From contig NZ_RKLR01000008.1 of assembly GCF_019599465.1 (NCBI RefSeq), forward strand, positions 62,001 through 126,000: a DNA stretch of 64,000 bases. Reading direction: 5' to 3'. The position numbers and the translations under genes are program-made. The notes beneath the pieces were generated by a model, which saw only the letters and a list, made by a program, of their open reading frames with translations, had not been told where the DNA came from and made no database searches. Position 1 is the first letter of the stretch. Every line of letters begins with the position of its first letter. Positions 26,261-33,956 of the stretch are shown in pieces. Origin of the DNA: Haloarcula rubra. GTDB lineage: Archaea; Halobacteriota; Halobacteria; Halobacteriales; Haloarculaceae.

Positions 26261-26788
26261 CTATGCCGGGATGAGATGCCCATCGTTCTCTGCGAGCTGG
26301 CGGGCGAGTTCGTACAGTCGAATATCCCGAATAACACCGCGCCACTCACTGACTGCAGTCATCCGGTCATGAATAGCCTCGTGGCTGTCCTGGTCGTAAA
26401 CGCTCACAGCAGTTGGATCGGTAGCGTCAAATTCATCTTCATAGTCGGCCCGTTCTTCTTCCAGTTCACCTACCCGGTCGATAATCTCCTCGACGGTCAG
26501 TTCGTCGGCAATCCGGCTAGCGTCTTGCCATTCTAAATACCCCTCGTTGCGTTCGTACTGCACAGGCCGGCCGTCACGGTTCACACTGACAATGCCCATC
26601 TTCGCTAGTCGATCAAGATGCTTTTTCGCAGCGTTCGGAGAACAATCTGCGACGTCTGCAATCTCGGCAGCGGGGGTGGGTGATGTAATCCCCATTGCGA
26701 CATCGTAGACACGACTGAACGTATCCTCCCCTTGCTGCCACCGTCGTTCGGTGGCTGGCGACTCTGGCGCTGGATCAAACTCCGTCAT
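26261..26788 (-). CDS. Winged-helix transcriptional regulator
   Basis: About 175 residues from ATG 26788; a start two codons upstream (26794) is equally possible. A winged helix-turn-helix lies at about 30-90 (AAEIADVADCSPNAAKKHLD, RLAKMGIVSVNRDGRPVQYE). A helical Glu-rich segment (ELTVEEIIDRVGELEEERAD) and a C-terminal helix suited to dimerisation follow. An 8-bp inverted repeat (ATATATCT...AGATATAT, 26814-26840) sits 26-52 nt upstream of the start and overlaps the likely TATA region, so autoregulation is plausible. Its stop abuts the start of the partner gene at 25814. Confidence 0.75.
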   Translation of the reverse strand: MTEFDPAPESPATERRWQQGEDTFSRVYDVAMGITSPTPAAEIADVADCSPNAAKKHLDRLAKMGIVSVNRDGRPVQYERNEGYLEWQDASRIADELTVEEIIDRVGELEEERADYEDEFDATDPTAVSVYDQDSHEAIHDRMTAVSEWRGVIRDIRLYELARQLAENDGHLIPA

Positions 26789-26813
26789 AAGCATAGGCAG
26801 GGTACGAAGCGCA

Positions 26814-26840
26814 ATATATCTTTGTGAGAGTCAGATATAT
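26814..26840. promoter_or_regulatory. Inverted repeat in the promoter of the winged-helix gene
   Basis: ATATATCT (26814-26821) and AGATATAT (26833-26840) are perfect complements with an 11-bp spacer. The region lies 26-52 nt before the start of the winged-helix gene, where an archaeal TATA box for a short-leader transcript would be. One or both arms may simply be TATA elements, but the symmetry also suits a dimeric regulator. Confidence 0.45.
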
Positions 26841-26879
26841 GCGTTTCATTGAGCATTTCAGCTTCGACGGAGATGAGAC

Positions 26880-27599
26880 TTAGTCGCTAGCGATAGGAGC
26901 GCGGTACGGGCCGGGCTCGTTCATCACAAGATCGTCGAAGTGAGCAGTCCGGGCGACTAATCGGGGTACGTCGGGTTCCAAGTCAGTCGTCAGCGAACCA
27001 GCGAAACCAGGCTCTGTGAGATAGATGTAAAAAGCCAATTCGACGATCGCGTGGACAGCGTACAGCATCTCAAGAGAGTTGACGCCGGGAATGAGTCTAT
27101 CTTCAGCGAACGCGTCCGTACTGGGAGAGTCTGCTGAAAGGCCACCAGGCATACCACTCCCCAACTCGGAGCTCCGAGTTGCGAACGGTTCCTCAGCGAG
27201 CGAGTGCTGCCATGCGGGGTCGACGACGCAGAGAAATTCATCGAGTATCGTCCGGACGAGACTGCCGCTCGCGAGCATGATTTCATCGAATCCAGGCGAG
27301 TGGTCCGTGAGAGCTTGGGTCGGCCCTTTCTTGGGTTCGGAATGAGTGTCGATGTGAAGATATTTCGAGGATTTCGCTTTGTTCGCGAGTTCTACAGAGA
27401 GGAAGGTGCCACCCTGTGCGGTCGACAGCGCAAGCTGGAGTTCATCGAGGGCTTGAGAGACCACAGGAATGTACTTTTTCGAGTAACCCAGTTCGCCAAT
27501 AGCAGCGTGGATCGAACTGAGTGTGACTGGGCTGTACTTAGGCGTATTGCTGGGGTTATCGACATTTGATGACCCGTCGTTTTGGGAGGGTGCAGTCAT
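26880..27599 (-). CDS. Hypothetical 239-aa protein
   Basis: A soluble, mostly helical protein with a disordered Ser/Asn-rich N-terminus. A conserved-looking stretch (TLSSIHAAIGELGYSKKYIP, VVSQALDELQLAL) and a hydrophobic C-terminal helix (LYAVHAIVELAFYIYLTEPG) are visible, but I do not recognise a family. It lies on the same strand as the winged-helix pair but 85 bp upstream, with its own likely promoter to the right. A divergent gene at 27819 begins 220 bp away. Confidence 0.5.
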   Translation of the reverse strand: MTAPSQNDGSSNVDNPSNTPKYSPVTLSSIHAAIGELGYSKKYIPVVSQALDELQLALSTAQGGTFLSVELANKAKSSKYLHIDTHSEPKKGPTQALTDHSPGFDEIMLASGSLVRTILDEFLCVVDPAWQHSLAEEPFATRSSELGSGMPGGLSADSPSTDAFAEDRLIPGVNSLEMLYAVHAIVELAFYIYLTEPGFAGSLTTDLEPDVPRLVARTAHFDDLVMNEPGPYRAPIASD

Positions 27600-27772
27600 T
27601 TACGGAGGTTAGTTACGCCGGCATGGAATATGAACTCGCGCAGTGTTCGAGTGCCACACTTGGAACCGTAGTGTGAGGTTTCTGTTTGAGCGGCTGAAAT
27701 ATCCAATCGAGGACCCTCCATGTGCGATATGTATTATCGGATAGAACAGCAATCGGTTCTAGCTCGCTCTCG

Positions 27773-27820
27773 ATAGTTACCCCACAAATTCAAAGTGTTT
27801 TCGCCTTGTGGGGTAACTAT
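27773..27820. promoter_or_regulatory. 15-bp perfect inverted repeat covering a start codon
   Basis: ATAGTTACCCCACAA at 27773-27787 and TTGTGGGGTAACTAT at 27806-27820 are exact reverse complements with an 18-bp spacer. The right arm contains the first two bases of the ATG of the next gene (27819-27821). Haloarchaeal mRNAs are often leaderless, so this would overlap the transcription start and act as an operator in DNA. If instead there is a leader, the hairpin would sequester the start codon. Confidence 0.6.
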
Positions 27821-28190
27821 GGCAGAGAGGCCCCCGACTCCGGATCTTCCGAAGTATCTTCGTGAGCCACTCCAGAAACAGTCCCCGGAACGGCTGGAAA
27901 CGGTAGCGGCCTACGCAAGTGACCTTGCCGAGTGGAAACGAGAACAACGAGAGGCAGAACTGGAACAACGTCGAGCTGAGGAAGAAGTAGATGAAGAGGT
28001 GCTTGAAGAGCTTAGTGAACGAGATATTTCGACCGATTCCGAGGACTACAGCGATGTTCCGAGTGGAGCCTACATCACGGTGAAGACTACAAAAGAGACT
28101 GGCGATAAGTCGTACCGATATTTTTACTGGCAGTGGCGAGAGGGCGATTCGTGGAAGAATGAGTACATTGCCCCGGTTAACCCCAAGTGA
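27819..28190 (+). CDS. Hypothetical DUF6788-like protein
   Basis: 123 residues from ATG 27819; the frame extends eight codons upstream, but that start would lie inside the inverted repeat spacer. The N-terminal half is a Glu/Arg-rich helix (PERLETVAAYASDLAEWKRE, REAELEQRRAEEEV). The C-terminal half is a small beta unit with aromatic residues (AYITVKTTKETGDKSYRYFY, WQWREGDSWKNEYIAPV) like those found in a broad archaeal DUF6788-like group. The 15-bp inverted repeat spans its start. It lies next to the replication origin repeats. Confidence 0.6.
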   Translation: MAERPPTPDLPKYLREPLQKQSPERLETVAAYASDLAEWKREQREAELEQRRAEEEVDEEVLEELSERDISTDSEDYSDVPSGAYITVKTTKETGDKSYRYFYWQWREGDSWKNEYIAPVNPK

Positions 28191-28224
28191 AGATTGTCGA
28201 TGAGTTTGGAAGCGATGACCCCCT

Positions 28225-28245
28225 CCCCCCGTCATCGATGTGTAA
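28225..28245 (-). repeat. ORB repeat 1
   Basis: Reads as TTACACATCGATGACGGGGGG on the minus strand and is an exact match to ORB 2. The G-run faces left, away from the AT-rich segment. The short core plus G-string is the form of haloarchaeal Orc1/Cdc6 origin recognition boxes. Confidence 0.75.
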
Positions 28246-28582
28246 AACCGTGAGAAGGGGGCGGGGGGAGAAGACGAAATCGAGGAAAACGGAGGGAACA
28301 GTCGCAAACACGGGCGAGAGGTCCTCACACTCTATAAATAACTTCTCTAGAACTTATGACTCTAGTCTGACGAAGTTTTATGTAACCCCCGAGTTAACCT
28401 AATCCGCAGTGGACCTAGAGTAAGTGTCAACTGGAGTATCTCTCAAGTTGATCGAACGAGGTCAATTCCTCTGGATGAATGTCTTTCTACACCCTTCTTC
28501 GCGTACTATCGCTAGCTTTAGATGCTCTCTACCTGATTGAGACTACTTGTTCTGTCGCCTCTACCCATCCCTCACTGGTGAT

Positions 28583-28603
28583 TTACACATCGATGACGGG
28601 GGG
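28583..28603 (+). repeat. ORB repeat 2
   Basis: TTACACATCGATGACGGGGGG, identical to ORB 1 but in opposite orientation, so the pair is inverted around the AT-rich segment. The G-run continues after one A. Confidence 0.75.
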
Positions 28604-28791
28604 AGGGGGTTGCAGTATGAACTTGAGGTAATTCTTCAGAGACCTCCCCCTCTCTTTTGAATGAATGCATCCTCCAGAATCAGTAGAATATAGCGAGAGT
28701 GCTTGCCACTATAGACGACCTGGACTCTGTATTCAATAATCGCGATCGCCCTTGTTCGGTTTCGTGGAATCAGTCACTGCATCGAAATCAG

Positions 28792-28812
28792 TTACACTTC
28801 GATGACGGGGGG
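28792..28812 (+). repeat. ORB repeat 3
   Basis: TTACACTTCGATGACGGGGGG, one base different from the consensus (A to T at position 7). Confidence 0.7.
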
Positions 28813-28825
28813 TGGGGTCAGGAAC

Positions 28826-28846
28826 TTACACATCGACGGCGGGGGG
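28826..28846 (+). repeat. ORB repeat 4
   Basis: TTACACATCGACGGCGGGGGG, two bases off the consensus. It lies 36 bp from the 3' end of the Orc1/Cdc6 gene and 13 bp after ORB 3. Confidence 0.65.
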
Positions 28847-28881
28847 TGTGTCCTACTCGAACTTGATGAAAATACCGTCCC

Positions 28882-30345
28882 TCAGTCTTGGTGGAACTCT
28901 TTGAGTTGCGCGTTAACCACCGTTCGGAGTAGTTCTCCTTGGCCAACGATGCCCTCTAAACGAGTATCGTCGGTGACTCGATCCATAATCCCCGTAGGGT
29001 CACCCGTGAAGGTGAACTCCATGTACATCCCCCCGCCGCGGCCTCGACTCTTCCTCGACGTCGAGATGAGCCCGTACGTAGAAAGTTCTTTGACGTACTT
29101 GACATACGTCTCTCGAGTCATTTGATCCGCGTCGAGCTCATCAGTAACCCACTGATACACTTTGAATCCAACTGGGCTCGGAACGGAACTGCCTGAGCGC
29201 TTCGAATAATGTGCGACGGCGGCAGTGGCGTACAGCGAGATCTTCTTCTGCGTCGTGAGCCCCTCCACGAGTTTCAACGAGCGGTCCTTATCGATTTCTT
29301 CCTGGGATTCTCGGACGTGGTGTTCGTCGACGCTGTCCTCACCACGCTCGTCGGCGAGGTCGCCGGCGCCACGGAACAGGTCAATTGCCTTCCGAGCGTC
29401 CCCGTGACTCTGCGCTGCAAAAGCAGCGACGAGTGGAATCACGTCATCAGAGAGGGCGTCTGGTCGGAAGGCATCGCGACGATTCTGGAGTATCTCGCGC
29501 AGTTGATTAGCGTCGTAATCTGGGAAGTAGACGTCCCGTGGGTTGAACGAACTCTCGGCTCGGCCGTCGATGTCCTCCATGAATTTCGGGTCGTTCGTCA
29601 GCGCTGCGACGGATACTCTGCCCTCTATTTCGTTCGTATTGCTGGCTCGTGAGAGCTGGTAGAGCAACTTCGAGTAGGCGGGTTCGTCGTTAGCGCGGCG
29701 TCCGACCAGGAGGTCGATCTCGTCGAGGATGAAGATGACCGAATCGTAGTGTTCGTTGATGAGTTCGTAGAGACGTCGGTACTTGCGTTTCGTCGACACG
29801 CCAGTTTCGGGGACGCCCACTTCTGCGCCGACGTCTTTGGCGACTGTCTGGACAAGTTCATAGACCGCTTGATCGAGCGTATTGATCGGCTGGCAGTTGA
29901 TGTCGACAACACCGAAGCTCTCGCCCTTCGATTTGCAGAGCTCGACGATTTGCTGGGTCACAGCACCGATAATAAGTGACTTTCCAGTACCGGCGGGGCC
30001 GTAGAGGAGCATATTTGGCGGTCGGTTTGCTTGCAGTGTCGGCTTCAGGAATGACACGACCGATTCGAGCTGATCGTCGCGACCGACGATTCGCTCTTCG
30101 TCGATGATGGTGTCGGGCTCGACGAGATCACGATTGACGAATACTGACCCGTTACCCTCCTCGTTGAGCATATCCCGAATCGACTGCTGTGTACTCTCGC
30201 TAGCATTCTCTTCAGAAAGACTGAGGGATGCGTCGTCGGCAGCGGGATTATCTTCAGTGGCGTTGGGCTTCTCCTCTACCTCTGATTGCGTTGATTCCTC
30301 TTCCAACGTAGATTGGTCACTCCCACCCTGATTGCTGCCGGCCAT
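28882..30345 (-). CDS. cdc6: Orc1/Cdc6 replication initiator (origin-linked)
   Basis: 487 residues from ATG 30345 (MAGSNQGG). The upstream extension is basic, lacks family similarity and is less likely. A disordered acidic N-terminus is followed by an AAA+ module with Walker A LLYGPAGTGKSLI near residue 115 and Walker B VIFILDEIDLLVG near 205, then an arginine-finger/sensor region (FNPRDVYFPDY) and a C-terminal winged helix (about 390-480). Orc1/Cdc6 binds ORB repeats and loads the MCM helicase. Seven ORB-like repeats flank this gene, three on its promoter side, so it is very probably the cognate initiator. The gene and repeats form a self-contained replicon module. Confidence 0.88.
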   Translation of the reverse strand: MAGSNQGGSDQSTLEEESTQSEVEEKPNATEDNPAADDASLSLSEENASESTQQSIRDMLNEEGNGSVFVNRDLVEPDTIIDEERIVGRDDQLESVVSFLKPTLQANRPPNMLLYGPAGTGKSLIIGAVTQQIVELCKSKGESFGVVDINCQPINTLDQAVYELVQTVAKDVGAEVGVPETGVSTKRKYRRLYELINEHYDSVIFILDEIDLLVGRRANDEPAYSKLLYQLSRASNTNEIEGRVSVAALTNDPKFMEDIDGRAESSFNPRDVYFPDYDANQLREILQNRRDAFRPDALSDDVIPLVAAFAAQSHGDARKAIDLFRGAGDLADERGEDSVDEHHVRESQEEIDKDRSLKLVEGLTTQKKISLYATAAVAHYSKRSGSSVPSPVGFKVYQWVTDELDADQMTRETYVKYVKELSTYGLISTSRKSRGRGGGMYMEFTFTGDPTGIMDRVTDDTRLEGIVGQGELLRTVVNAQLKEFHQD

Positions 30346-30487
30346 ACTCCTGCTGTGTGACGCAGGTACTAAAAAGATTAACCTCCGTCGATGTATATCT
30401 CTCCGCCTCATTTGGGCTATCCCTCATATTTGCCAATCTGGAATATCTGGACTTTGTACCGGTAACGAAGTACATTGCTGTGGTTCA

Positions 30488-30508
30488 CCCCCCGTGCTCG
30501 AAGTGTAA
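30488..30508 (-). repeat. ORB repeat 5
   Basis: Minus-strand TTACACTTCGAGCACGGGGGG, the most divergent copy (three bases off). It is the nearest repeat to the initiator start. Confidence 0.6.
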
Positions 30509-30576
30509 CAGCGAGCGGATTGGCTGGATTTGGATAACGCTCTGGTATTGTCGTTCAAATCATCTGTCAGCCACAC

Positions 30577-30597
30577 CCCCCGTCATCGATGTGTAAC
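30577..30597 (-). repeat. ORB repeat 6
   Basis: Minus-strand exact match to the consensus TTACACATCGATGACGGGGGG. Confidence 0.75.
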
Positions 30598-30647
30598 TTC
30601 CACATCTCCGGCAGTCCTCGACTGGAATCTCTCCCAGACATATTGCA

Positions 30648-30668
30648 CCCCCCGTCATCGATGTGTAA
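30648..30668 (-). repeat. ORB repeat 7
   Basis: Minus-strand exact match to the consensus, 50 bp from ORB 6 in the same orientation. Confidence 0.75.
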
Positions 30669-30804
30669 ATGTTGACTCCTGCGTTTAGCTGAACGTAGGC
30701 GCTAAGGCCCCTTCCTCAACGAGCGAGTAGGGTCGGGTAGTTCACCAGCTGTGCTTCTCTATTGGAGTATTTCCCCGGAAATCCGGTGTCCACCCTATCA
30801 CGTT

Positions 30805-32955
30805 TCAACAATAGTCTCTCAGTCTCCTCGTAGTTGTTTCAGCGAGCTCCCGTCGAATATCTGTCCGATCCCACCCTTTTGGAGAGAGGATACTCTCGCC
30901 CGCTCGAACGAGCTGTGTCTCGTAGTACTCGGGATCGTATTCCTCAATCTCTTCATGCGCTAGGGCGACACGGTCCCGAGATGATTTCTGATCATCGACG
31001 ACCACGTACTTGATGTCCTGTCCCGGATGGACGCCCAATTCTTGATCTCGTGCTCGTTTGAGCGCGGCCACATTCTGCGTGTTCTGGGTATACCCCTCCA
31101 GTGGTTTTGAGACTCGATTCCGTTCGACGAGTTGGTCGGCAGCAACCTCTCCGGAATGCAGGCTTGCAATCGCCGCTTTGAGCCGGCGGATGACTACGTC
31201 TGCTGACCGTGTCTCATCAAGCACCTCTATACACTCCCGTTGTACCGCTTCGATGAACGGTGGTGTCGACCGCTGACGAGCTTCGATGCCACGGAGCTTG
31301 AACTCCTCCTCGCCGCTGACTTTTCCAAAGTACTTCGTCAACGCGCCGGCGTTGCTCTCTCGCTGCGGGACGAACGCCACCCAATCGTAGTGAGCTTCGT
31401 ACTCGAGGCGAATCTCGACTTCGTCGGTAATGTCCATCGCGAGCGTTTCGAGATCCTCACGAGCATCGTCGTCGACGTCGGGGTCTGGGGTCACCCAGAT
31501 GGAGTCAACGATGCCATGGACGACGCGCCAGCCGCCCGCCTCCAAGCGCTGTTTCGCCACGAGCAATATCTCACGAGCGTAGGCGTTGATCGCTTCGTGG
31601 CACTCGATACGACCGAATTTCGCGCTACTGAACCCTTGGTAGCCGAAGCACGCGACGAGGATCCACTTCAGCGCTCCCGAGCGCCCCTCGAGTTCGTCGA
31701 GGCGCTTTTCGTTGGGCTCGTCACGTTCGTGTTCTCGACGGATGGCCGCCTTGATCTCGTCTCGGGCGTCGATGATCGGCTGGAGGACGCCGACGAGGTA
31801 GCCACGCTCGTCACAAATCGAGTACCCCAATCCGGGTACATCGCCACGGTCGCTATGGCAGTCACACCTGATGACGTCGGGTGAGACGTTTCGCGTACAG
31901 ATGATGTTCGGATACAAACTCGAAAAGTCGAGTTCGTGAACGTTCTCGTGGAAACCGACCTCCGGTGCGAAGATGAACCCGCCACGGTCGGCGTCGTGCA
32001 GCGTGCCCATTGGCTTGAAGAATTCGTGACGCCAGGAGTTCCACGGGACGAGCACGCCGCGGCCGTGGGCTTCACAGATCTGAATCGCTGTGAGAACGTT
32101 CCCGATAGATGCCCAAGCGAGTTCTTGGACGGGCTTTTTCGAGCGCGATACAAGATCGAGGACGCCGTCTAGATTCGTCTCACCGTAGAAGAACGTGTTC
32201 GATTCGTCGACGATTGCCCGGCCCGGAACGTTATACCGTGCTGGTGAGTGGCCTACTTGGCCGTAGCTGGCGTAGGTCGATGCACCCGCGAGCTGCTGAT
32301 AGTCGACGTCCGACCACCGACTCAGCGAGAAGTCGTCGACACCGGCGTCTGTCGCCATCTCGTACAGCGTCGGGACAATCTCGCTGGTTGAGCAGACCAG
32401 GATGTCCGGATCATGTGCTTCGAGCGCCCCCTGGACGGCGATCAGGATATCCGTCGGCGAGCCGGTGACGGTGTCGCCGGCAACGGACAGCTCTCCATAG
32501 ATATCGTTGCTCGTTTCGGTCACCGGGACGCTGAGCCGGAGCGTCGACAGCTCGCTCGCCGGCGTTGGATCGACGCTGTTCTCCAAGCAGTACCGGAACT
32601 CTCGCGAGAAATCGACGTTGAAGCATGCGATACCACCGATCGGATAGTCGGACAACTGGCGTGCCTGCCGAGCGAGCGGAGTGACGCGGTCGATGTGGGC
32701 GGCGTCGACGGCGAGGACTGTCTCCTCACCTCGCCGAAAGCCCGGCCGTCGCGCAACCATCTCGGTCGCGACGACGTCCGGGTGCTGGTCGTACACCGAC
32801 TGGGGTGTCGTGAGGTCGAGGTCAGTCTCTGGGTCGCGAGGGGCGACGTAGAAGCGCGGCGAGTAGTCTTCGTGCTCGGTCGCGACGGCGCCGTCAGCTG
32901 TCGTCTCCCATTCGAGGACCCGGCCGTCATCGAGGAAATCAAATGTGAACGGCAT
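30805..32955 (-). CDS. polB: Family B DNA polymerase with altered catalytic motifs (PolB2-like)
   Basis: 716 residues, shorter than a typical archaeal PolB. Motif A (ELDFSSLYPNII) is near residue 345 and motif B (KWILVACFGYQGFSSAKFGR) near 435. Motif C reads VHGIVDSIWVT near 482, where the usual Asp-Thr-Asp is Ile-Val-Asp, keeping only one Asp. In the N-terminal exonuclease domain the DIE motif (normally after an 'LRTL' strand) appears as STLRLSVPVTE, so proofreading residues are absent. Archaeal PolB2 proteins are known for such losses. It probably lacks exonuclease activity and may have weak or no polymerase activity. It lies next to the origin, on the same strand as both Orc1/Cdc6 genes. 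Confidence 0.82.
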   Translation of the reverse strand: MPFTFDFLDDGRVLEWETTADGAVATEHEDYSPRFYVAPRDPETDLDLTTPQSVYDQHPDVVATEMVARRPGFRRGEETVLAVDAAHIDRVTPLARQARQLSDYPIGGIACFNVDFSREFRYCLENSVDPTPASELSTLRLSVPVTETSNDIYGELSVAGDTVTGSPTDILIAVQGALEAHDPDILVCSTSEIVPTLYEMATDAGVDDFSLSRWSDVDYQQLAGASTYASYGQVGHSPARYNVPGRAIVDESNTFFYGETNLDGVLDLVSRSKKPVQELAWASIGNVLTAIQICEAHGRGVLVPWNSWRHEFFKPMGTLHDADRGGFIFAPEVGFHENVHELDFSSLYPNIICTRNVSPDVIRCDCHSDRGDVPGLGYSICDERGYLVGVLQPIIDARDEIKAAIRREHERDEPNEKRLDELEGRSGALKWILVACFGYQGFSSAKFGRIECHEAINAYAREILLVAKQRLEAGGWRVVHGIVDSIWVTPDPDVDDDAREDLETLAMDITDEVEIRLEYEAHYDWVAFVPQRESNAGALTKYFGKVSGEEEFKLRGIEARQRSTPPFIEAVQRECIEVLDETRSADVVIRRLKAAIASLHSGEVAADQLVERNRVSKPLEGYTQNTQNVAALKRARDQELGVHPGQDIKYVVVDDQKSSRDRVALAHEEIEEYDPEYYETQLVRAGESILSPKGWDRTDIRRELAETTTRRLRDYC

Positions 32956-33139
32956 TTTCTATTTGTCTCCCTCCAGTATAGGCACGCCAACGTGCGCTCA
33001 CCCGATAATTGACAGTGTGTCACTTCCGGAGTTCAAGGGATCTGTGCGACACGGCTGTGAAGGGCTTGGAATTCGAATTTGGCCCTGTCCAACCATCTTC
33101 CACAAACACTTCCGGGGAGCTGGTTCCTCTTCCCGCCAC

Positions 33140-33182
33140 CTTAACCAACAAAATCAGCGCAGCCCACGATATGTTGGTTAAG
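33140..33182. repeat. Inverted repeat IR-A, copy 1
   Basis: CTTAACCAACA (33140-33150) and TGTTGGTTAAG (33172-33182) are perfect 11-bp complements with a 21-bp spacer. The same 10-bp core arms, 31-32 bp apart start to start, recur at 35050-35091 and 38287-38328. It lies between the polB start and the 3' end of the 125-aa gene. Arms three helical turns apart suit binding by a dimer or two initiator molecules. Confidence 0.7.
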
Positions 33183-33223
33183 ACTACTGATTACGGAACT
33201 GAGGCGCTATATTCGATACGGAT

Positions 33224-33601
33224 TCACTCGAGAACATCGAGATCCTCGAATCCCAAAGCAAGGAGTGTATAGTGACCAGGACTATCTTCGATCAGCTGTT
33301 TGAATGTCAGCTGAAGCGTGTTCTCCTGGTCCATCCGATGTGCAGTTTTGAACACGACGCGATCAGGCGGCACGATCTCGTCAGGTGGATTGAGACGCAC
33401 TGTCCGGTGAAATTCGATATGTCGGACCTCATCTCCCTTCCGTGGATCCTTTCTCTCTTCGTGTACACTTCCGACGGAGGTCTCCCACGGATTCGGAAAC
33501 GTAACATCGCCAGCCTCAACCGGACCGTCCCCGGTAAGGTGGATCCGAATTCGATCACCTGATTCCAAGCCGTTGATTCTCTGGAAGCGATCCGTTGCCA
33601 T
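33224..33601 (-). CDS. Small hypothetical protein, last gene of the RecA-like operon
   Basis: 125 residues with a beta-rich pattern (GDRIRIHLTGDGPVEAGDVT, FHRTVRLNPPDEIVPPDRVV) and no membrane helix, compatible with a small barrel but without a recognised family. It starts 32 bp after the stop of the 117-residue gene on the same strand and belongs to the run 34895 to 33224. Inverted repeat copy 1 lies just downstream. Confidence 0.5.
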   Translation of the reverse strand: MATDRFQRINGLESGDRIRIHLTGDGPVEAGDVTFPNPWETSVGSVHEERKDPRKGDEVRHIEFHRTVRLNPPDEIVPPDRVVFKTAHRMDQENTLQLTFKQLIEDSPGHYTLLALGFEDLDVLE

Positions 33602-33633
33602 ACGAAGGGGCTAGTACCCCGTCATAAAAATCA

Positions 33634-33954
33634 TCAGTGCAACCCGTCCTCTGTGGTACCCGTCTTGGGGAGTTGCTGTCGTTTGTTCTCCTCATTGAGT
33701 TCGTTTTCGAGCTCCTCGAGGCGTTCCTCGTGGTCGTCGAGTCGGGCCTCCTGTTCCAGGTCAATGCTGAGCAGCGCCGGCAGCAGCGGGTTCTGGTGGT
33801 TCAACAGCCCGCTCGCGTCAGCATGCTCGCGGGCGTACTCGAACAGTCGGTCGAACCGGGGCTGGTCGCGACGCCGCAGTGCCCGGCGGAACTCCGCCCA
33901 ACGTTCTTCGATGGCCCGGATAGCGTCTCGGTACGTCGGGTTTGTGCGCCCCAT
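33634..33954 (-). CDS. Small helical protein of the RecA-like operon
   Basis: From ATG 33954 (MGRTNPTYRDAIRAIEERW) the protein has 106 residues; the longer frame start overlaps the upstream gene. It is Arg/Glu-rich and fully helical, with a distinctive LNHQNPLLPALLSIDLEQEA and a coiled-coil tail (LDDHEERLEELENELNEEN). Its start is 2 nt after the stop of the RecA-like gene. As I recall, the same small protein next to a RecA-like gene and a polymerase is a recurrent haloarchaeal arrangement. The role is unknown; an accessory of the RecA-like protein is a fair guess. Confidence 0.6.
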   Translation of the reverse strand: MGRTNPTYRDAIRAIEERWAEFRRALRRRDQPRFDRLFEYAREHADASGLLNHQNPLLPALLSIDLEQEARLDDHEERLEELENELNEENKRQQLPKTGTTEDGLH

Positions 33955-33956
33955 CG

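Larger units (their letters stand above)
28191..28881. other. Replication origin region, left side, with four ORB repeats
   Basis: A 690-bp gene-free stretch downstream of the Orc1/Cdc6 gene. It holds four copies of TTACACATCGATGACGGGGGG (or close variants): one pointing left at 28225-28245 and three pointing right at 28583, 28792 and 28826. The inverted pair 28225/28583 encloses about 340 bp that are AT-rich in part (28328-28400, CTATAAATAACTT and neighbours), the expected form of an archaeal origin with a duplex unwinding element between inverted origin recognition boxes. Confidence 0.7.
30412..30804. other. Replication origin region, right side, with three ORB repeats
   Basis: The gap upstream of the Orc1/Cdc6 gene. 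Three minus-oriented ORB copies (30488, 30577, 30648) lie here, so the initiator's own promoter region is loaded with its likely binding sites. Autoregulation of initiator expression is a natural consequence, by inference. No gene is supported in this gap. Confidence 0.65.

Noticed and set aside
27777-28328. A 183-residue minus-strand frame opposite the 27819 gene
   Set aside because: It is Ser/Phe/Arg-rich, has no domain, and the plus-strand gene has a family-like C-terminus and a plausible start.
28225-30668. Could the GGGGGG-tailed repeats be a CRISPR array?
   Set aside because: The spacing is irregular, both orientations occur and a gene lies between them. The pattern fits origin recognition boxes.
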